64,000 bases of DNA from Streptomyces sp. ISL-96 (GTDB lineage Bacteria > Actinomycetota > Actinomycetes > Streptomycetales > Streptomycetaceae). Positions within the stretch are counted from its first letter, which is position 1, and each line of letters begins with the position of its first letter. Under the pieces are notes generated by a model. That model had not been told where the DNA came from. It made no database searches and saw only the letters and a program-made list of their open reading frames with translations. The DNA lies in the NCBI RefSeq assembly GCF_018614035.1, contig NZ_JAGGPA010000006.1, positions 186,001 to 250,000 of the forward strand. The letters run 5' to 3'. Position numbers and translations under genes: made by a program. Shown here piece by piece: positions 24,217 through 32,968 of this stretch.

Positions 24217-24546
24217 GTGTCAGCCGGTACGGAAATCGACGATCCGGCAGCGCTCAATCGGGCGGGCACCGGCGCGCACGGAATCGCGGGGCAGACGCGA
24301 ACCGCCGGCGCTCATCCAGTGGACGAGACGCGCTCGGCATCCCAGGACTTCGGAACGGGCAACTGGGACGGCAGGCTGGGCGGGGCGCTCACCGGCCTGG
24401 CGGAGACCTGGTCGGCTCAGGTCTCCGCACTCGTCGCCGACTGCGACAGCCTCGCCGACCAGTGCGGCGCTTCGGGAATGCTGTATCAGCGCACCGAAGC
24501 CGCGAACGCGCAGACCATGCACTCTCTGTCGAGTGACTTCGGCTGA
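24217..24546 (+). CDS. ESX/WXG100-like small protein
   Basis: A 109-residue protein. Its second half looks like a helical hairpin of the WXG100 type (NWDGRLGGALTGLAETWSAQ with a Trp-x-Gly-like NWDG, then VSALVADCDSLADQCG and AANAQTMHSLSSDF). The N-terminal ~40 residues are extended and Gly/Thr-rich. Such proteins are type VII-secreted or form dimers with larger substrates. The GTG 24217 has a GGGGA ribosome site. It is followed at 80 nt by a large LXG-like protein, so they are probably partners. Confidence 0.62.
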   Translation: MSAGTEIDDPAALNRAGTGAHGIAGQTRTAGAHPVDETRSASQDFGTGNWDGRLGGALTGLAETWSAQVSALVADCDSLADQCGASGMLYQRTEAANAQTMHSLSSDFG

Positions 24547-24625
24547 ACCAGGCCCTCCGCCCGCCGCCGCCACCCCAGTGCCGGTCTGACAAGATTCACG
24601 ACTCCACGGGGGACTGGCCGAGCTC

Positions 24626-25954
24626 ATGCCGACGTACGAGCAGCTTTACCACCTCAAACTCAGCAAGCTCTCAGCGGCCGGTGACCGCTGGGAGGAGACC
24701 GCCAGCAAGTTCAAGCGGTTGCATACCGCGTACGGCGACCAGGTCGTCCGCCCCTTCAGGGAGGCCGCCTGGACCCAGCCGGTCCTGACGGCGGCCAAGG
24801 CCGGCAGCGACGTACACGCCGCCCAGCAGCAGTTCGAGAGCGCCCACACAGAGGCGAAAGGCATCGCCGGCGTTCTCACGTCACTGCACGCCGAGCTGAA
24901 GAAGGCCAAGGACGACCTCCATCGCCTCGCTGATTCCGAGGCCAAGGAGCAGGGCATCCACGTCAGCGCCACCGGCACCGTCACCCCGCGCTACGACCTC
25001 TCCCAGGACACCGGCGCCCGCCACGACCCCGATGGCCAGGCCGCCATCCGCGAACAGCAGGAAGCCTGCGAGGCATTCGCCCGCCGCCTCGAGCGCGTCC
25101 TGCAGCGCGCCGCCGACGCCGACGAGACCGCCTGCTGGGCCCTGCGCCGTGATCTCGGCGGAAGCCGAAGCGACTTCAACTCCAAGGTCGTCACCTCCCT
25201 CGACGACGCCCACGCCACTCGCGCGGCCGAGCTGAAGAAGAAAGACTCCCCCACAAAGCCCGACGGGTGGGTCGCCGAAGGCGAGACCGAAGCCTCCGGC
25301 CCCGGTGTCGGGACCTCGGTATCCGGGCCCGACACCGGGGCCGGCAAGCTGGCCGAAGCGGAGGCGCACGCCGACCTCGGACGCGCGAGCGCGGAGGGCT
25401 CGCTCACCAACGGCCCGATGCAACTCGCCGGGGCGGCTGAAGCCTATGTGGGCGCCAAGGCCTCCGCGGCCGGCGGCATCACCAACGAGGGCATCAGGGG
25501 CGAGGCCGGCGCCTTCGCAGGGGCCGAGGCCTCGGCCAAGGGCCGCGCCGACGCCGGCCCCGTCGGGGTGTACGGACGGGCGGAGGCCAAGGCGGGCGCC
25601 GAGGCCGGCGTCAGCGCCGGGGCCGGCCGCGACGGGTTGCAGGCGGGCGCGGAGGCGTTCGCCGGCGCGAAGGCCGGCGTCGCGGGGGGCGCGGACATCG
25701 GCGGCATCGGGGCGGGCGCGACGGCCGAGGGCTGGGCCGGCATCGGGGCCGAGGCCGAGGCGACTCTCGGCAAGGGCACAGACGGCAAGTGGCACATCGG
25801 CGCGACGGCGGGCGTCGCCGTCGGGCTCGGCGGCGAGCTGGGCTTCGAGGTCACCGTTGATCCGGACAAGATCGCCGACACCGCGAGCGATGCGGCGGAC
25901 GCCGTGGGAGATGCGGCCGGGGCGGTCGGCGATGCGGTCGGCAGCCTGTTCTGA
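24626..25954 (+). CDS. LXG-like protein with Ala/Gly repeat C-terminal domain (possible T7SS effector)
   Basis: A 442-residue protein with two very different halves. Residues 1-~205 are a charged helical bundle (QLYHLKLSKLSAAGDRWEET, GVLTSLHAELKKAKDDLHRL), like the N-terminal targeting helices of type VII-secreted toxins. Residues ~235-400 are a repetitive Ala/Gly region with recurring GAEA, GAKA and AGAEAxAxGxA units, ending in a glycine-zipper-like segment (GATAGVAVGLGGELGFEV). The last part (DTASDAADAVGDAAGAVGDA) is an amphipathic repeat. The repeats resemble pore-forming or surface-structural domains. No enzyme motif is visible. The toxin idea is inference from architecture and the following putative immunity-like genes. 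Confidence 0.65.
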   Translation: MPTYEQLYHLKLSKLSAAGDRWEETASKFKRLHTAYGDQVVRPFREAAWTQPVLTAAKAGSDVHAAQQQFESAHTEAKGIAGVLTSLHAELKKAKDDLHRLADSEAKEQGIHVSATGTVTPRYDLSQDTGARHDPDGQAAIREQQEACEAFARRLERVLQRAADADETACWALRRDLGGSRSDFNSKVVTSLDDAHATRAAELKKKDSPTKPDGWVAEGETEASGPGVGTSVSGPDTGAGKLAEAEAHADLGRASAEGSLTNGPMQLAGAAEAYVGAKASAAGGITNEGIRGEAGAFAGAEASAKGRADAGPVGVYGRAEAKAGAEAGVSAGAGRDGLQAGAEAFAGAKAGVAGGADIGGIGAGATAEGWAGIGAEAEATLGKGTDGKWHIGATAGVAVGLGGELGFEVTVDPDKIADTASDAADAVGDAAGAVGDAVGSLF

Positions 25955-26012
25955 TGCACGCTTCCACAGACCCACTGACGTAGGCACACTGCCGTAGTAA
26001 GGAGGGCCCGAG

Positions 26013-26510
26013 ATGCCCACGACCCTGCCCGTACCGATCGAGTTCGAACTGCCGGAAGGCTGGCGCGCCGCACCGCCGGACGAAGTCGGCGCACCGGGCG
26101 CGGCGTTCGTCGCGCTGCATCCGCAACCGGATGACGGATTCACCGCGAACATCACGATCGATGGTGAGTACCGCCCGGATGAGGCGACGCTGTCCGAGAT
26201 CGCCCATGAGTCTGTGGAGCGGTTGCGCCAGTCCGCCACATCGGTCGTGGTCACCGGCCGCCGCGAGATCGGTTCTGAGGATGCGCCCGGTTTCACGCAG
26301 ACGCTGGCCGTCTCGGCCGTCATCGGCGGCGTACGCCGCGACCTCGTCCAGTCCCAGGTGTACCTTTCCATGCTGGACGTTGCCGATCCGCGCCGGCGGG
26401 CGGTGATCCGCCTGGTCCTGACGGCCAGCGCTTCCCAACACTCCGCCGTCCTGGACGACTTTCAGGACTTCGTGCGCACGGTACGCCCGGACACCGGCGC
26501 AGCTTCGTAG
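26013..26510 (+). CDS. DUF1795/LpqN-like protein
   Basis: A 165-residue protein beginning with a segment typical of the LpqN/DUF1795 fold (FELPEGWRAAPPDE, GAAFVALHPQPDDGFTANITI). It is predicted to be a small alpha/beta domain, without a signal peptide or lipobox. Paralogues are common next to ESX-like genes in actinobacteria and may be accessory or immunity factors. It has an AAGGAGGG ribosome site. It is followed by another small soluble protein in the same direction. Confidence 0.7.
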   Translation: MPTTLPVPIEFELPEGWRAAPPDEVGAPGAAFVALHPQPDDGFTANITIDGEYRPDEATLSEIAHESVERLRQSATSVVVTGRREIGSEDAPGFTQTLAVSAVIGGVRRDLVQSQVYLSMLDVADPRRRAVIRLVLTASASQHSAVLDDFQDFVRTVRPDTGAAS

Positions 26511-26571
26511 CGCGCCCCGCGGAAGCGGCAGATTTTGCACCCTCCAATCCGACTCCTCATAGGTTGATTTC

Positions 26572-27084
26572 ATGGGACTCTTCGACAAGCTGACCGGAAC
26601 CAAGCGCCCCGCCGACGGTGTCGCCCCGCGATCCGCCGCTGAGGTCCACGCGGCTCTGCTCAGCCTCAACCGCCCTGACGTCCCGTACGTCATCCGGGAC
26701 GGCCGCGCGGAGGGCGCCGACCTGGTGGCCGAGTGGCGCATGCTGGACCCGGCCTGGCAGACCTTCTTCGTCCGCACCCAGGTGAGTCGAGTGTTCCAGG
26801 TCCGGATGCGCCTGGTCCCGGACAAGCACGAAGTCCGCTCCCTCGACCAGCAATATGAGGTCACGTGGGACGGCGACACCCCCAGGCTGGCCATCGCTGC
26901 CGAGGCCCAACGTGGCCAGGTACATACAGTCTCGAAGCGCTGGACGCTCGGCGGCGGCGAAGACGGCGGCCTCGAAGCGACCGAGACGTTCTCCTTCGAC
27001 AGCTCCGACCTGAAGAACCCCCTGCAGGACACCGTCCTGGGCGCGGGCTGGACCTGGCGTGGAGTCATCACCGGCAAGTTGTGA
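26572..27084 (+). CDS. Hypothetical protein of the ESX-like module
   Basis: A 170-residue soluble protein starting GLFDKLTGTKRP, a common opening of small conserved actinobacterial proteins. It continues as a mixed alpha/beta domain (EVHAALLSLNRPDVPYVIRD, LVAEWRMLDPAWQTFFVRTQ, FQVRMRLVPDKHEVRSLDQQ) and ends ...RGVITGKL. Paralogues of this type, as I recall, occur near LXG and DUF1795 genes. No function is assigned. It is convergent with the P450 with only 40 nt between stops. Confidence 0.7.
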   Translation: MGLFDKLTGTKRPADGVAPRSAAEVHAALLSLNRPDVPYVIRDGRAEGADLVAEWRMLDPAWQTFFVRTQVSRVFQVRMRLVPDKHEVRSLDQQYEVTWDGDTPRLAIAAEAQRGQVHTVSKRWTLGGGEDGGLEATETFSFDSSDLKNPLQDTVLGAGWTWRGVITGKL

Positions 27085-27124
27085 AATTGGCACCAGCGTG
27101 ATCCGGCTGCCGTGGGCCTCGTCG

Positions 27125-28303
27125 TCACACCATGAGCGGCAGGGAGGTGAGGCCGCGCATCAGCCGCGTGTGCCGCCACTCCAGTTCCTCAGCGGGAACT
27201 GCCAGCCGAACGTCGGGGAAGCGGGAAATGACCGCCCGGAGTGCGAGTTCGCCTTCGGCTCGGGCGAGGGGAGCTCCCAGGCATCTGTGGATGCCGTGGC
27301 CGAAGGCGAGGTGCCCGGTGGCACCACGGTTGAGATCGAGCTGGTCCGGCTCGGGGAATCGGTCGGGGTCGCGGTTGGCGGCGCCGGGAGCGATGAGTAC
27401 CGGAACGCCCTCGGGGATCACGGTCCCGCCGAGCGTCAGCGCTTCGGTGCTGTAGCGGAACGTGGCGATCCCGACAGGCGAGTCGAAGCGCAGCAGCTCG
27501 TCCAGTGCGTTTCCGAGGAGTTGCGGCTCCGCCCTCAGCTGCGTTAGTGACTCCGGGTGTTGGAGTAGGGCCAGGGCCGCGTTGCCGATGAAGTTGGTGG
27601 TGGTCTCGTGGCCGGCCACGAGCAGCAGCACGGCGAGCGATACGAGTTCGTCCTCGGTCAGCCGGTCCTGGCCGTCGCGTACGGCGATCAGGTCGTCGAG
27701 CAGGCTTTCGCCGGGCTTGCTGCGTTTGGTGGCGACAAGGTCGGTCATGTAGTCGCCAACCGCATGCGAGGCGGCGTCGATCCGCCGGGAATCCCCTGCG
27801 GCGAACAGATCGCTCGACCACGTGCGCACGAGCCGGCGGTCTGATTCGGGTACCCCCAGCATCTCGCAGATGACGGTGACCGGCAGCGGTACCGCGAGGC
27901 TCGCGACGAGGTCCACCGGTCCGTGATCCGGCCAGGCGTCGAGCAGCTCGTCGACCAGGCCGGCGATGTAGGGGCGCAGCCGCGCGACGGCCCCGGTGGT
28001 GAACGCCTTCGTCACCAGGGCCCGCAGCCGTGCGTGCTGCGGGGGGTCGGTGGCAAGCATGTTCTGGGAGACGGCCGGATGGAGATCGCGCTGCGACGGC
28101 CGCCCGGCGAAGAACCGCGTGGTGTTCTTCGAGAGCCGGGGATCGTTGAATGCCTCCCGGGCCTCGGCGTAACCCGTGACCAGGTAGCTGTAGCGCCCTC
28201 CTGAACCGGTGGGCACCTTCTGTACCGGCGCCGCGTTTCGCAGCCGGGCGTAGGTCGGGTAGGGATCGGCGAAGAACCGCGGGTCCTGCAACGGGTCGCT
28301 CAC
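27125..28303 (-). CDS. Cytochrome P450 (CYP107-like)
   Basis: A 392-residue soluble bacterial P450. The I-helix has the normal oxygen-activation motif AGHETT, the K-helix has ELLR (ExxR), and the haem loop is FGHGIHRCLGAPLAR with the axial Cys. The C-helix region has HARLRALVTKAFT. It needs ferredoxin and reductase encoded elsewhere. Its ATG overlaps the stop of the upstream membrane protein gene by four bases, making it the last gene of the XRE-ImmA-MAB_1171c-P450 operon. That coupling argues for a dedicated role, perhaps making or modifying a signal molecule; this is inference. Confidence 0.92.
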   Translation of the reverse strand: MSDPLQDPRFFADPYPTYARLRNAAPVQKVPTGSGGRYSYLVTGYAEAREAFNDPRLSKNTTRFFAGRPSQRDLHPAVSQNMLATDPPQHARLRALVTKAFTTGAVARLRPYIAGLVDELLDAWPDHGPVDLVASLAVPLPVTVICEMLGVPESDRRLVRTWSSDLFAAGDSRRIDAASHAVGDYMTDLVATKRSKPGESLLDDLIAVRDGQDRLTEDELVSLAVLLLVAGHETTTNFIGNAALALLQHPESLTQLRAEPQLLGNALDELLRFDSPVGIATFRYSTEALTLGGTVIPEGVPVLIAPGAANRDPDRFPEPDQLDLNRGATGHLAFGHGIHRCLGAPLARAEGELALRAVISRFPDVRLAVPAEELEWRHTRLMRGLTSLPLMV

Positions 28304-29523
28304 GCTTGCGGGTCCGTTCCCGAAGAGGCCAGTTCGTCAGTGACGGTACGTGCGATCTCGTCCTGCGCGTAGGCGCGGGCGACCAGGAGCAGCCACTCGG
28401 TCTCGGCGCGCAGGTTGCCCGCCCGGGAGGCGGTCCTGGGGGCCGGCGGTGCGGCTTCTGTCTGCGGTTCGCTCCCGGTCTTCTTCGCGTGTACGGCAGC
28501 TCGCAGGATCGCGGCCTCCACGATCGCGTCTCCTTCCGGGGTGCCTGCCAGGCCGCGCGTGGTGACGGCCCGCTCAGCGTCCTCCTGGACGCGCGGGGAA
28601 CGGTGCGGGCGAAGGGCGAGCCCGCCGTCGTTGATCTCGATCACACGACGGTGGAGGAAGAAATCGGAGTCGTCCGCGCGCTCGTCCTCGTGGAATCCGG
28701 CCGGGGCCAGGACGACTTCGGGCGTCGCGCCGGCGATGTCCTCCCACAGGGGGGCGAGCGCGGCGAAGGACCGCGACTCCCATCGGCGGCGCAGGAACTG
28801 GCTGAACGGCCAGACGACCGCCGGGAGCGTGAGCCCCAGGGTGATGAGGAGTACGGCCAGCGCGGGCGCTGTCACGCTGAACACGCAGCGGACAGGACTG
28901 ATGGGCGTGGAGCACCGGACGCCGTGCGGGAGCAGGCCCAGTTCGAGCCCTATGGATACCAGGCCGAACACTTTGTACGCGGCGTACAGCAGCGCGAAGA
29001 CGCAGCCGGCGGCCGTGATGCGCAGTCCGATGCGCTGGCTCTTCCGCCGTGAGTGCTTGGACTGTTTCCAGGTCTGCTTGCAGAAGTCCTTCGCGGTGAC
29101 ACCCAGATACGTGATGTAGATCAGCACGTAGAGCGCGTGCAGCTGGGGCGACTGGTCGTTCATCTGCCCGGCGGCGAACAGGGCCGCCATGCCGACGACG
29201 GAGACCCCGAGGAAAAGCACCCGCAGACGAATGCTTCGCCTGGCCTCGTCGGGCTCCAGATTGAGCTGGAGCATGAACGCCAGGACGGAGGTCGCGGCGG
29301 CCAGCGTGAACGAGTTGCTGAGGAGGCGGCCGACGTGGGGGACGACGCTTTCGGCGGCGCTCTGCACGAACGACACGTACGAGGCGAAGGCGAGGGCGAA
29401 GGACACCAGCAGCGCGGCCATGGCCCACGTGCCGGTCGGTCTGTGACCGCCTCGCCCGCGAACCCAGTAACCGGCGGCGAGGAGAAGCACGATGGCCACC
29501 CCCGAGAACAACAGGTCGATCAT
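28300..29523 (-). CDS. MAB_1171c-type (DUF6545) membrane protein
   Basis: A 407-residue protein. Six to seven transmembrane helices fill the first ~240 residues (LLFSGVAIVLLLAAGYW, TWAMAALLVSFALAFASY, LLITLGLTLPAVVWPFSQFL). A cytoplasmic domain follows (ALAPLWEDIAGATPEVVLAP, FFLHRRVIEINDGGLAL). This is the organisation of the family usually labelled MAB_1171c putative transporter, recurrently encoded beside ImmA proteases and XRE regulators in actinobacteria. It overlaps both neighbours by four bases. Transport has not been shown as far as I know; a sensor role is equally open. Confidence 0.82.
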   Translation of the reverse strand: MIDLLFSGVAIVLLLAAGYWVRGRGGHRPTGTWAMAALLVSFALAFASYVSFVQSAAESVVPHVGRLLSNSFTLAAATSVLAFMLQLNLEPDEARRSIRLRVLFLGVSVVGMAALFAAGQMNDQSPQLHALYVLIYITYLGVTAKDFCKQTWKQSKHSRRKSQRIGLRITAAGCVFALLYAAYKVFGLVSIGLELGLLPHGVRCSTPISPVRCVFSVTAPALAVLLITLGLTLPAVVWPFSQFLRRRWESRSFAALAPLWEDIAGATPEVVLAPAGFHEDERADDSDFFLHRRVIEINDGGLALRPHRSPRVQEDAERAVTTRGLAGTPEGDAIVEAAILRAAVHAKKTGSEPQTEAAPPAPRTASRAGNLRAETEWLLLVARAYAQDEIARTVTDELASSGTDPQA

Positions 29524-30047
29524 CGGTGCCGACGGCCCTTCTTGGTCGGTTTGGCGAACAGGGCCTCCCAGCGCTCGGCGCCCTTCTCGGGCTCGCTGGA
29601 GGGGAGTTCACGTCCGCGGTAGATGTGCTGCCGGATGACGGTGGCCATCATCTCGGCCTCGCGCTCGTCGTCCGTGGAGTAGCTCGTACGTCCGTTCATA
29701 CGCCGGACGAGGGTGGGGTTGAAGCCGATGGCGCGGAAAGCGTCGGCGTCCAGCTCCAGACTGCCGGGGTGGTCGCAGATGATGTGACTGACCTCGTGCG
29801 CGAGTATGTGGTTCTGGTGCAGAGCAGACGTTCCCTCCTCGTAGAAAAGGAGGTCTGCGTCAGGCGTCTCCAGGCGGATTCCGCACGGCGCGTCGATCGC
29901 GCCGAGCGTGTTCAGTGGCCTGAGGATGATCGGACGGCCGCGCTTCTTGGCCACGGCATCACAAAGGTCCCGGGTGTTGAAGCGGTGGGGGAGCCGAAGC
30001 GCGTCCACGCGCTTTTCGCACTCGCGGCGAAGCCACTCAAGGTCCAT
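29520..30047 (-). CDS. ImmA/IrrE-family metallopeptidase
   Basis: A 175-residue zinc peptidase with the HExxH active site HEVSH followed by IICDHPG (about residues 83-92). ImmA-type proteases typically cleave a partner XRE repressor to switch on an element or stress operon. The N-terminal part (LEWLRRECEKRVDALRLPHRF) is helical. It sits immediately after an XRE regulator gene, divided by 169 nt, and overlaps the membrane-protein start. The natural substrate by position is the XRE protein at 30217-30672. Confidence 0.88.
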   Translation of the reverse strand: MDLEWLRRECEKRVDALRLPHRFNTRDLCDAVAKKRGRPIILRPLNTLGAIDAPCGIRLETPDADLLFYEEGTSALHQNHILAHEVSHIICDHPGSLELDADAFRAIGFNPTLVRRMNGRTSYSTDDEREAEMMATVIRQHIYRGRELPSSEPEKGAERWEALFAKPTKKGRRHR

Positions 30048-30216
30048 GTCCGGTCCTGACGTTGCTCGGGTCTGTGGCCCCTGAAGGCGTGACCCCGTAC
30101 GGCCGGAGTGCGATCCGGAATCCCCGGCACCGAATCGCTCGAAAGCTTAGGCGAATGCCCGGGCTGGTCCAAGAGGATCTCCATCCTCTGGCTGAATGAC
30201 CGGGTACTGAGAGCTG

Positions 30217-30672
30217 CTAGTCGTCCAGGTTGAGGGTGTTAGCAGTGGTTTCGCCGGGGAGGCCCTCCAGGATCCGCGCCTGCTCGATCACCGCCGTCAC
30301 CATCTGAAGGGTCTCTGTGCTCAGGCCGTTGGCGCGCAGGGCGACGGTACGGACGTTCCGGTCCCGCATGGCGGCGAGGACGGCGATCTCCGCTCGGGTG
30401 CGATGGGCGGCCTCCTCGTCGACGAAGTAGCCGGCGGGTACGCCGAAGAAGTCGGCGAGAGCCTTGATGGTGTGCATCGTGGGATTCTTCTTGGCACCCG
30501 TGCGCAGTTGCTGGATCGCGCTCGCGGTGAGCCCCTTGCCCTGGCCCCCCGAAGCCTCCCGGATGCCCTCGGCTACCTCGGCGTACGTGTAAGGTCCGCG
30601 ACTTTCCGGGTGGACCTGTTGGAACAGGTAGTCCAGCAACTGCGCGAAGGTGCGCGGCTCGTCGTCCGTCAC
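30217..30672 (-). CDS. XRE-family regulator
   Basis: A 151-residue regulator. The helix-turn-helix spans about residues 20-75 (YTYAEVAEGIREASGGQGKG, ASAIQQLRTGAKKNPTMHTI, ALADFFGVPAGYF). A C-terminal helical region (EEAAHRTRAEIAVLAAMRDR, LSTETLQMVTAVIEQARIL) may dimerise or be the ImmA cleavage region. The GTG 30672 was chosen as the nearest start upstream of the conserved fold; it has an AAGGA site at a longer than ideal distance, so the start is uncertain. An AACTTTAGTT palindrome at 30751-30760 is a candidate operator. Confidence 0.82.
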   Translation of the reverse strand: MTDDEPRTFAQLLDYLFQQVHPESRGPYTYAEVAEGIREASGGQGKGLTASAIQQLRTGAKKNPTMHTIKALADFFGVPAGYFVDEEAAHRTRAEIAVLAAMRDRNVRTVALRANGLSTETLQMVTAVIEQARILEGLPGETTANTLNLDD

Positions 30673-30861
30673 GTCCAGTACATCCTTGTCTTGATCGTCG
30701 CCGTGTCCACTCTGGTGCGTGATGAGCGTGGAAAGCGGTGGCTTTCGACCAACTTTAGTTGACGACCGCCCGCAACCAGGGTGTACGTTCTTGACGGAGT
30801 TGCTCGCACCAGAGTGTTCCTCTCTGTGATCAGGTGTCCTCCACGCCCTGGGCACATGATC

Positions 30862-30916
30862 CTCTTCCAGGCAGGTGGCCGGGTTCCACGGGGGTGGGCC
30901 CGGCCACCTCGAAGAG
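30862..30916. repeat. Hairpin in the XRE/S9-peptidase intergenic region
   Basis: AGGTGGCCGGG (30873-30883) pairs with CCCGGCCACCT (30899-30909), and the outer CTCTTC/GAAGAG extend the stem. It lies in the 375-nt gap 30673-31047 between divergent genes, where no gene is supported. It could be a leader structure of the peptidase gene or a terminator for an unseen small transcript. Confidence 0.55.
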
Positions 30917-31047
30917 AGACAGTGAACTGGCAGATCGCAGCCGCGGGCGTCACAGTCTGCGCGACGGCCCACGAGTCCGCGCCCCGGCACTGACCCGTCT
31001 GCGGGAGCGGGAGAGTGGCTGTCAGTGAGGCGGAGCAGAATGAGGGG

Positions 31048-32835
31048 ATGACTGAGAAGACCACGTCCATGCCTGACTGGGAGAAGCGGTTTCGGGCGGC
31101 GCGTGTCTCCTTGCCCGATTGGGCCGAGGACGCGCCGGACCGTTCCTTGTTCGTTTCCAATGCGACCGGGACGTACGAGCTGTACGCGTGGGACCGGGCT
31201 ACCGGGGCTCAGCGGCAGGCCACCGACCGGCCGAACGGGACCACGGACGGGGTGCTGACGCCCGACGGGGAGTCGGTCTGGTGGTTCAGCGATACGGACG
31301 GGGACGAGTTCGGGGTCTGGATGCGGCAGCCGTTCGGGGGTGGGGAGGATGAGCCCGCGGCGCCGGGGCTTGAGGCTTCGTATCCTGCCGGGCTCGCGCT
31401 CGGGCGGGACGGGACCGCGGTCGTGGGGCGCTCGACCAACGAGGACGGGTCCACGGTGCATGTCGTACGGCCGGGCTCCGAGCCCGTCGAGATCTACCGG
31501 CACCGGGAGTCGGCGGGTGTGGGGGGCCTGTCGCACGACGGGACGCTGATCGCGATCGAGCACACCGAGCACGGGGACGCCATGCACTCCGCGCTGCGGG
31601 TGATGCGACTGGACGGTTCGGGTGTTGCCGAGCTGGACGACACCGAAGGTGGTCAGGTCGAGCTGGGGTTGAACGTGCTCGGGTTCGCTCCTGTCGACGG
31701 TGACACCCGGCTGCTCATCGGGCATCAGCGGCGCGGGCGCTGGGAGCCGATGGTGTGGGACGTGGCGTCGGGCGAGCAGACCGAGCTCGGGATCGAGCTG
31801 CCGGGCGATGTGTCCGCCGAGTGGTATCCGGACGGCTCCGCGCTGCTCGTCTCGCACAGTTTCGAGGCGCGCAGCGAGCTGTGGCGGTACGACTTCGCCA
31901 CCCGGCAGCTGGTGGAGGTGCCGACGCCGTCCGGGACGGTGTCGGGGGCGACGGCCCGGCCGGACGGGTCGGTGGAGTACCTGTGGTCCTCGGCTGCTGA
32001 GGCGCCGGTGGTGCGGTCCACCTCGGGGCGCGTCGTGCTCGACCCGCCCGGCATGAAGGCGCCGGGGTCAGTGCCGGTCGAGGACGCTTGGGTGGAGGGG
32101 CCCGGTGGGCGGGTTCACGCGCTCGTGCAGAGGCCTACGACGGGTGAAGGGCCCTTCCCGACCGTCTTCGAGATTCACGGCGGGCCGACCTGGCACGACA
32201 GCGACGCCTTCGCGGCCGGGCCGGCGGCCTGGGTGGACCACGGCTATGCGGTCGTGCGCGTCAACTACCGCGGTTCGACCGGGTACGGGCGCGAGTGGAC
32301 GGACGCGCTCAGGCACCGGGTCGGGCTGATCGAGCTGGAGGACATCGCGGCGGTGCGCGAGTGGGCCGTCTCTTCCGGGCTCGCGGATCCCGCGAAGCTG
32401 GTGCTGGCGGGCGGTTCGTGGGGTGGGTATCTGACGCTGCTCGGGCTCGGTACGCAGCCCGATGCGTGGGCGGTGGGGCTGGCAGCGGTGCCGGTCGCCG
32501 ACTACGTGACGGCGTACCACGACGAGATGGAGGCGCTGAAGTCGATGGACCGTACGCTGCTCGGCGGTACGCCGGAGGAGGTGCCGGAGCGCTTCGAGGC
32601 TTCCTCGCCTCTGACGTACGTCGACGCGGTGCGGGCGCCCGTCTACATCTCGGCGGGCGTAAACGATCCGCGCTGTCCGATCCGGCAGGTCGAGAACTAC
32701 GTGGACCGGCTGGCGGCTCGGGGCGCGACGCACGAGGTGTACCGGTACGACGCGGGGCACGGGTCGCTGGTGGTGGAGGAGCGGATCAAGCAGGTGCGGC
32801 TGGAGATCGACTTCGCGGCTCGGCATTTGGGGTAG
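31048..32835 (+). CDS. S9 family prolyl-oligopeptidase-type peptidase
   Basis: A 595-residue serine peptidase. An N-terminal beta-propeller (about 1-330) with repeated blade motifs gates access. The C-terminal alpha/beta-hydrolase has the nucleophile elbow GGSWGGY, the Asp in SAGVNDPRCP and the His in DAGHGS. These propeller enzymes cleave short peptides. No signal peptide is seen, so it is cytoplasmic. The ATG 31048 starts TEKTTSMPDWE. A GTG at 31015 with a GGGAG site would add 11 residues. It begins the core chromosomal block right of the accessory region. Confidence 0.9.
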   Translation: MTEKTTSMPDWEKRFRAARVSLPDWAEDAPDRSLFVSNATGTYELYAWDRATGAQRQATDRPNGTTDGVLTPDGESVWWFSDTDGDEFGVWMRQPFGGGEDEPAAPGLEASYPAGLALGRDGTAVVGRSTNEDGSTVHVVRPGSEPVEIYRHRESAGVGGLSHDGTLIAIEHTEHGDAMHSALRVMRLDGSGVAELDDTEGGQVELGLNVLGFAPVDGDTRLLIGHQRRGRWEPMVWDVASGEQTELGIELPGDVSAEWYPDGSALLVSHSFEARSELWRYDFATRQLVEVPTPSGTVSGATARPDGSVEYLWSSAAEAPVVRSTSGRVVLDPPGMKAPGSVPVEDAWVEGPGGRVHALVQRPTTGEGPFPTVFEIHGGPTWHDSDAFAAGPAAWVDHGYAVVRVNYRGSTGYGREWTDALRHRVGLIELEDIAAVREWAVSSGLADPAKLVLAGGSWGGYLTLLGLGTQPDAWAVGLAAVPVADYVTAYHDEMEALKSMDRTLLGGTPEEVPERFEASSPLTYVDAVRAPVYISAGVNDPRCPIRQVENYVDRLAARGATHEVYRYDAGHGSLVVEERIKQVRLEIDFAARHLG

Positions 32836-32968
32836 TGGGGGCGCGGCGGGATGGGGCTGCTGAGTGCGGGCTGCGGGGCCGCTGCGCGGGGCCTCGCGGG
32901 GCCGGGGCAGCGGGGTGTGGTGGGGCCCGGGATGGGAGTGGAGTGGGGTGGGCCCGTACCTTAGTGGG

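Noticed and set aside
24881..26371. 496-codon minus-strand frame across the ESX-like module
   Set aside because: It is the shadow of the Ala/Gly-repeat gene; the repeats naturally keep several frames open.
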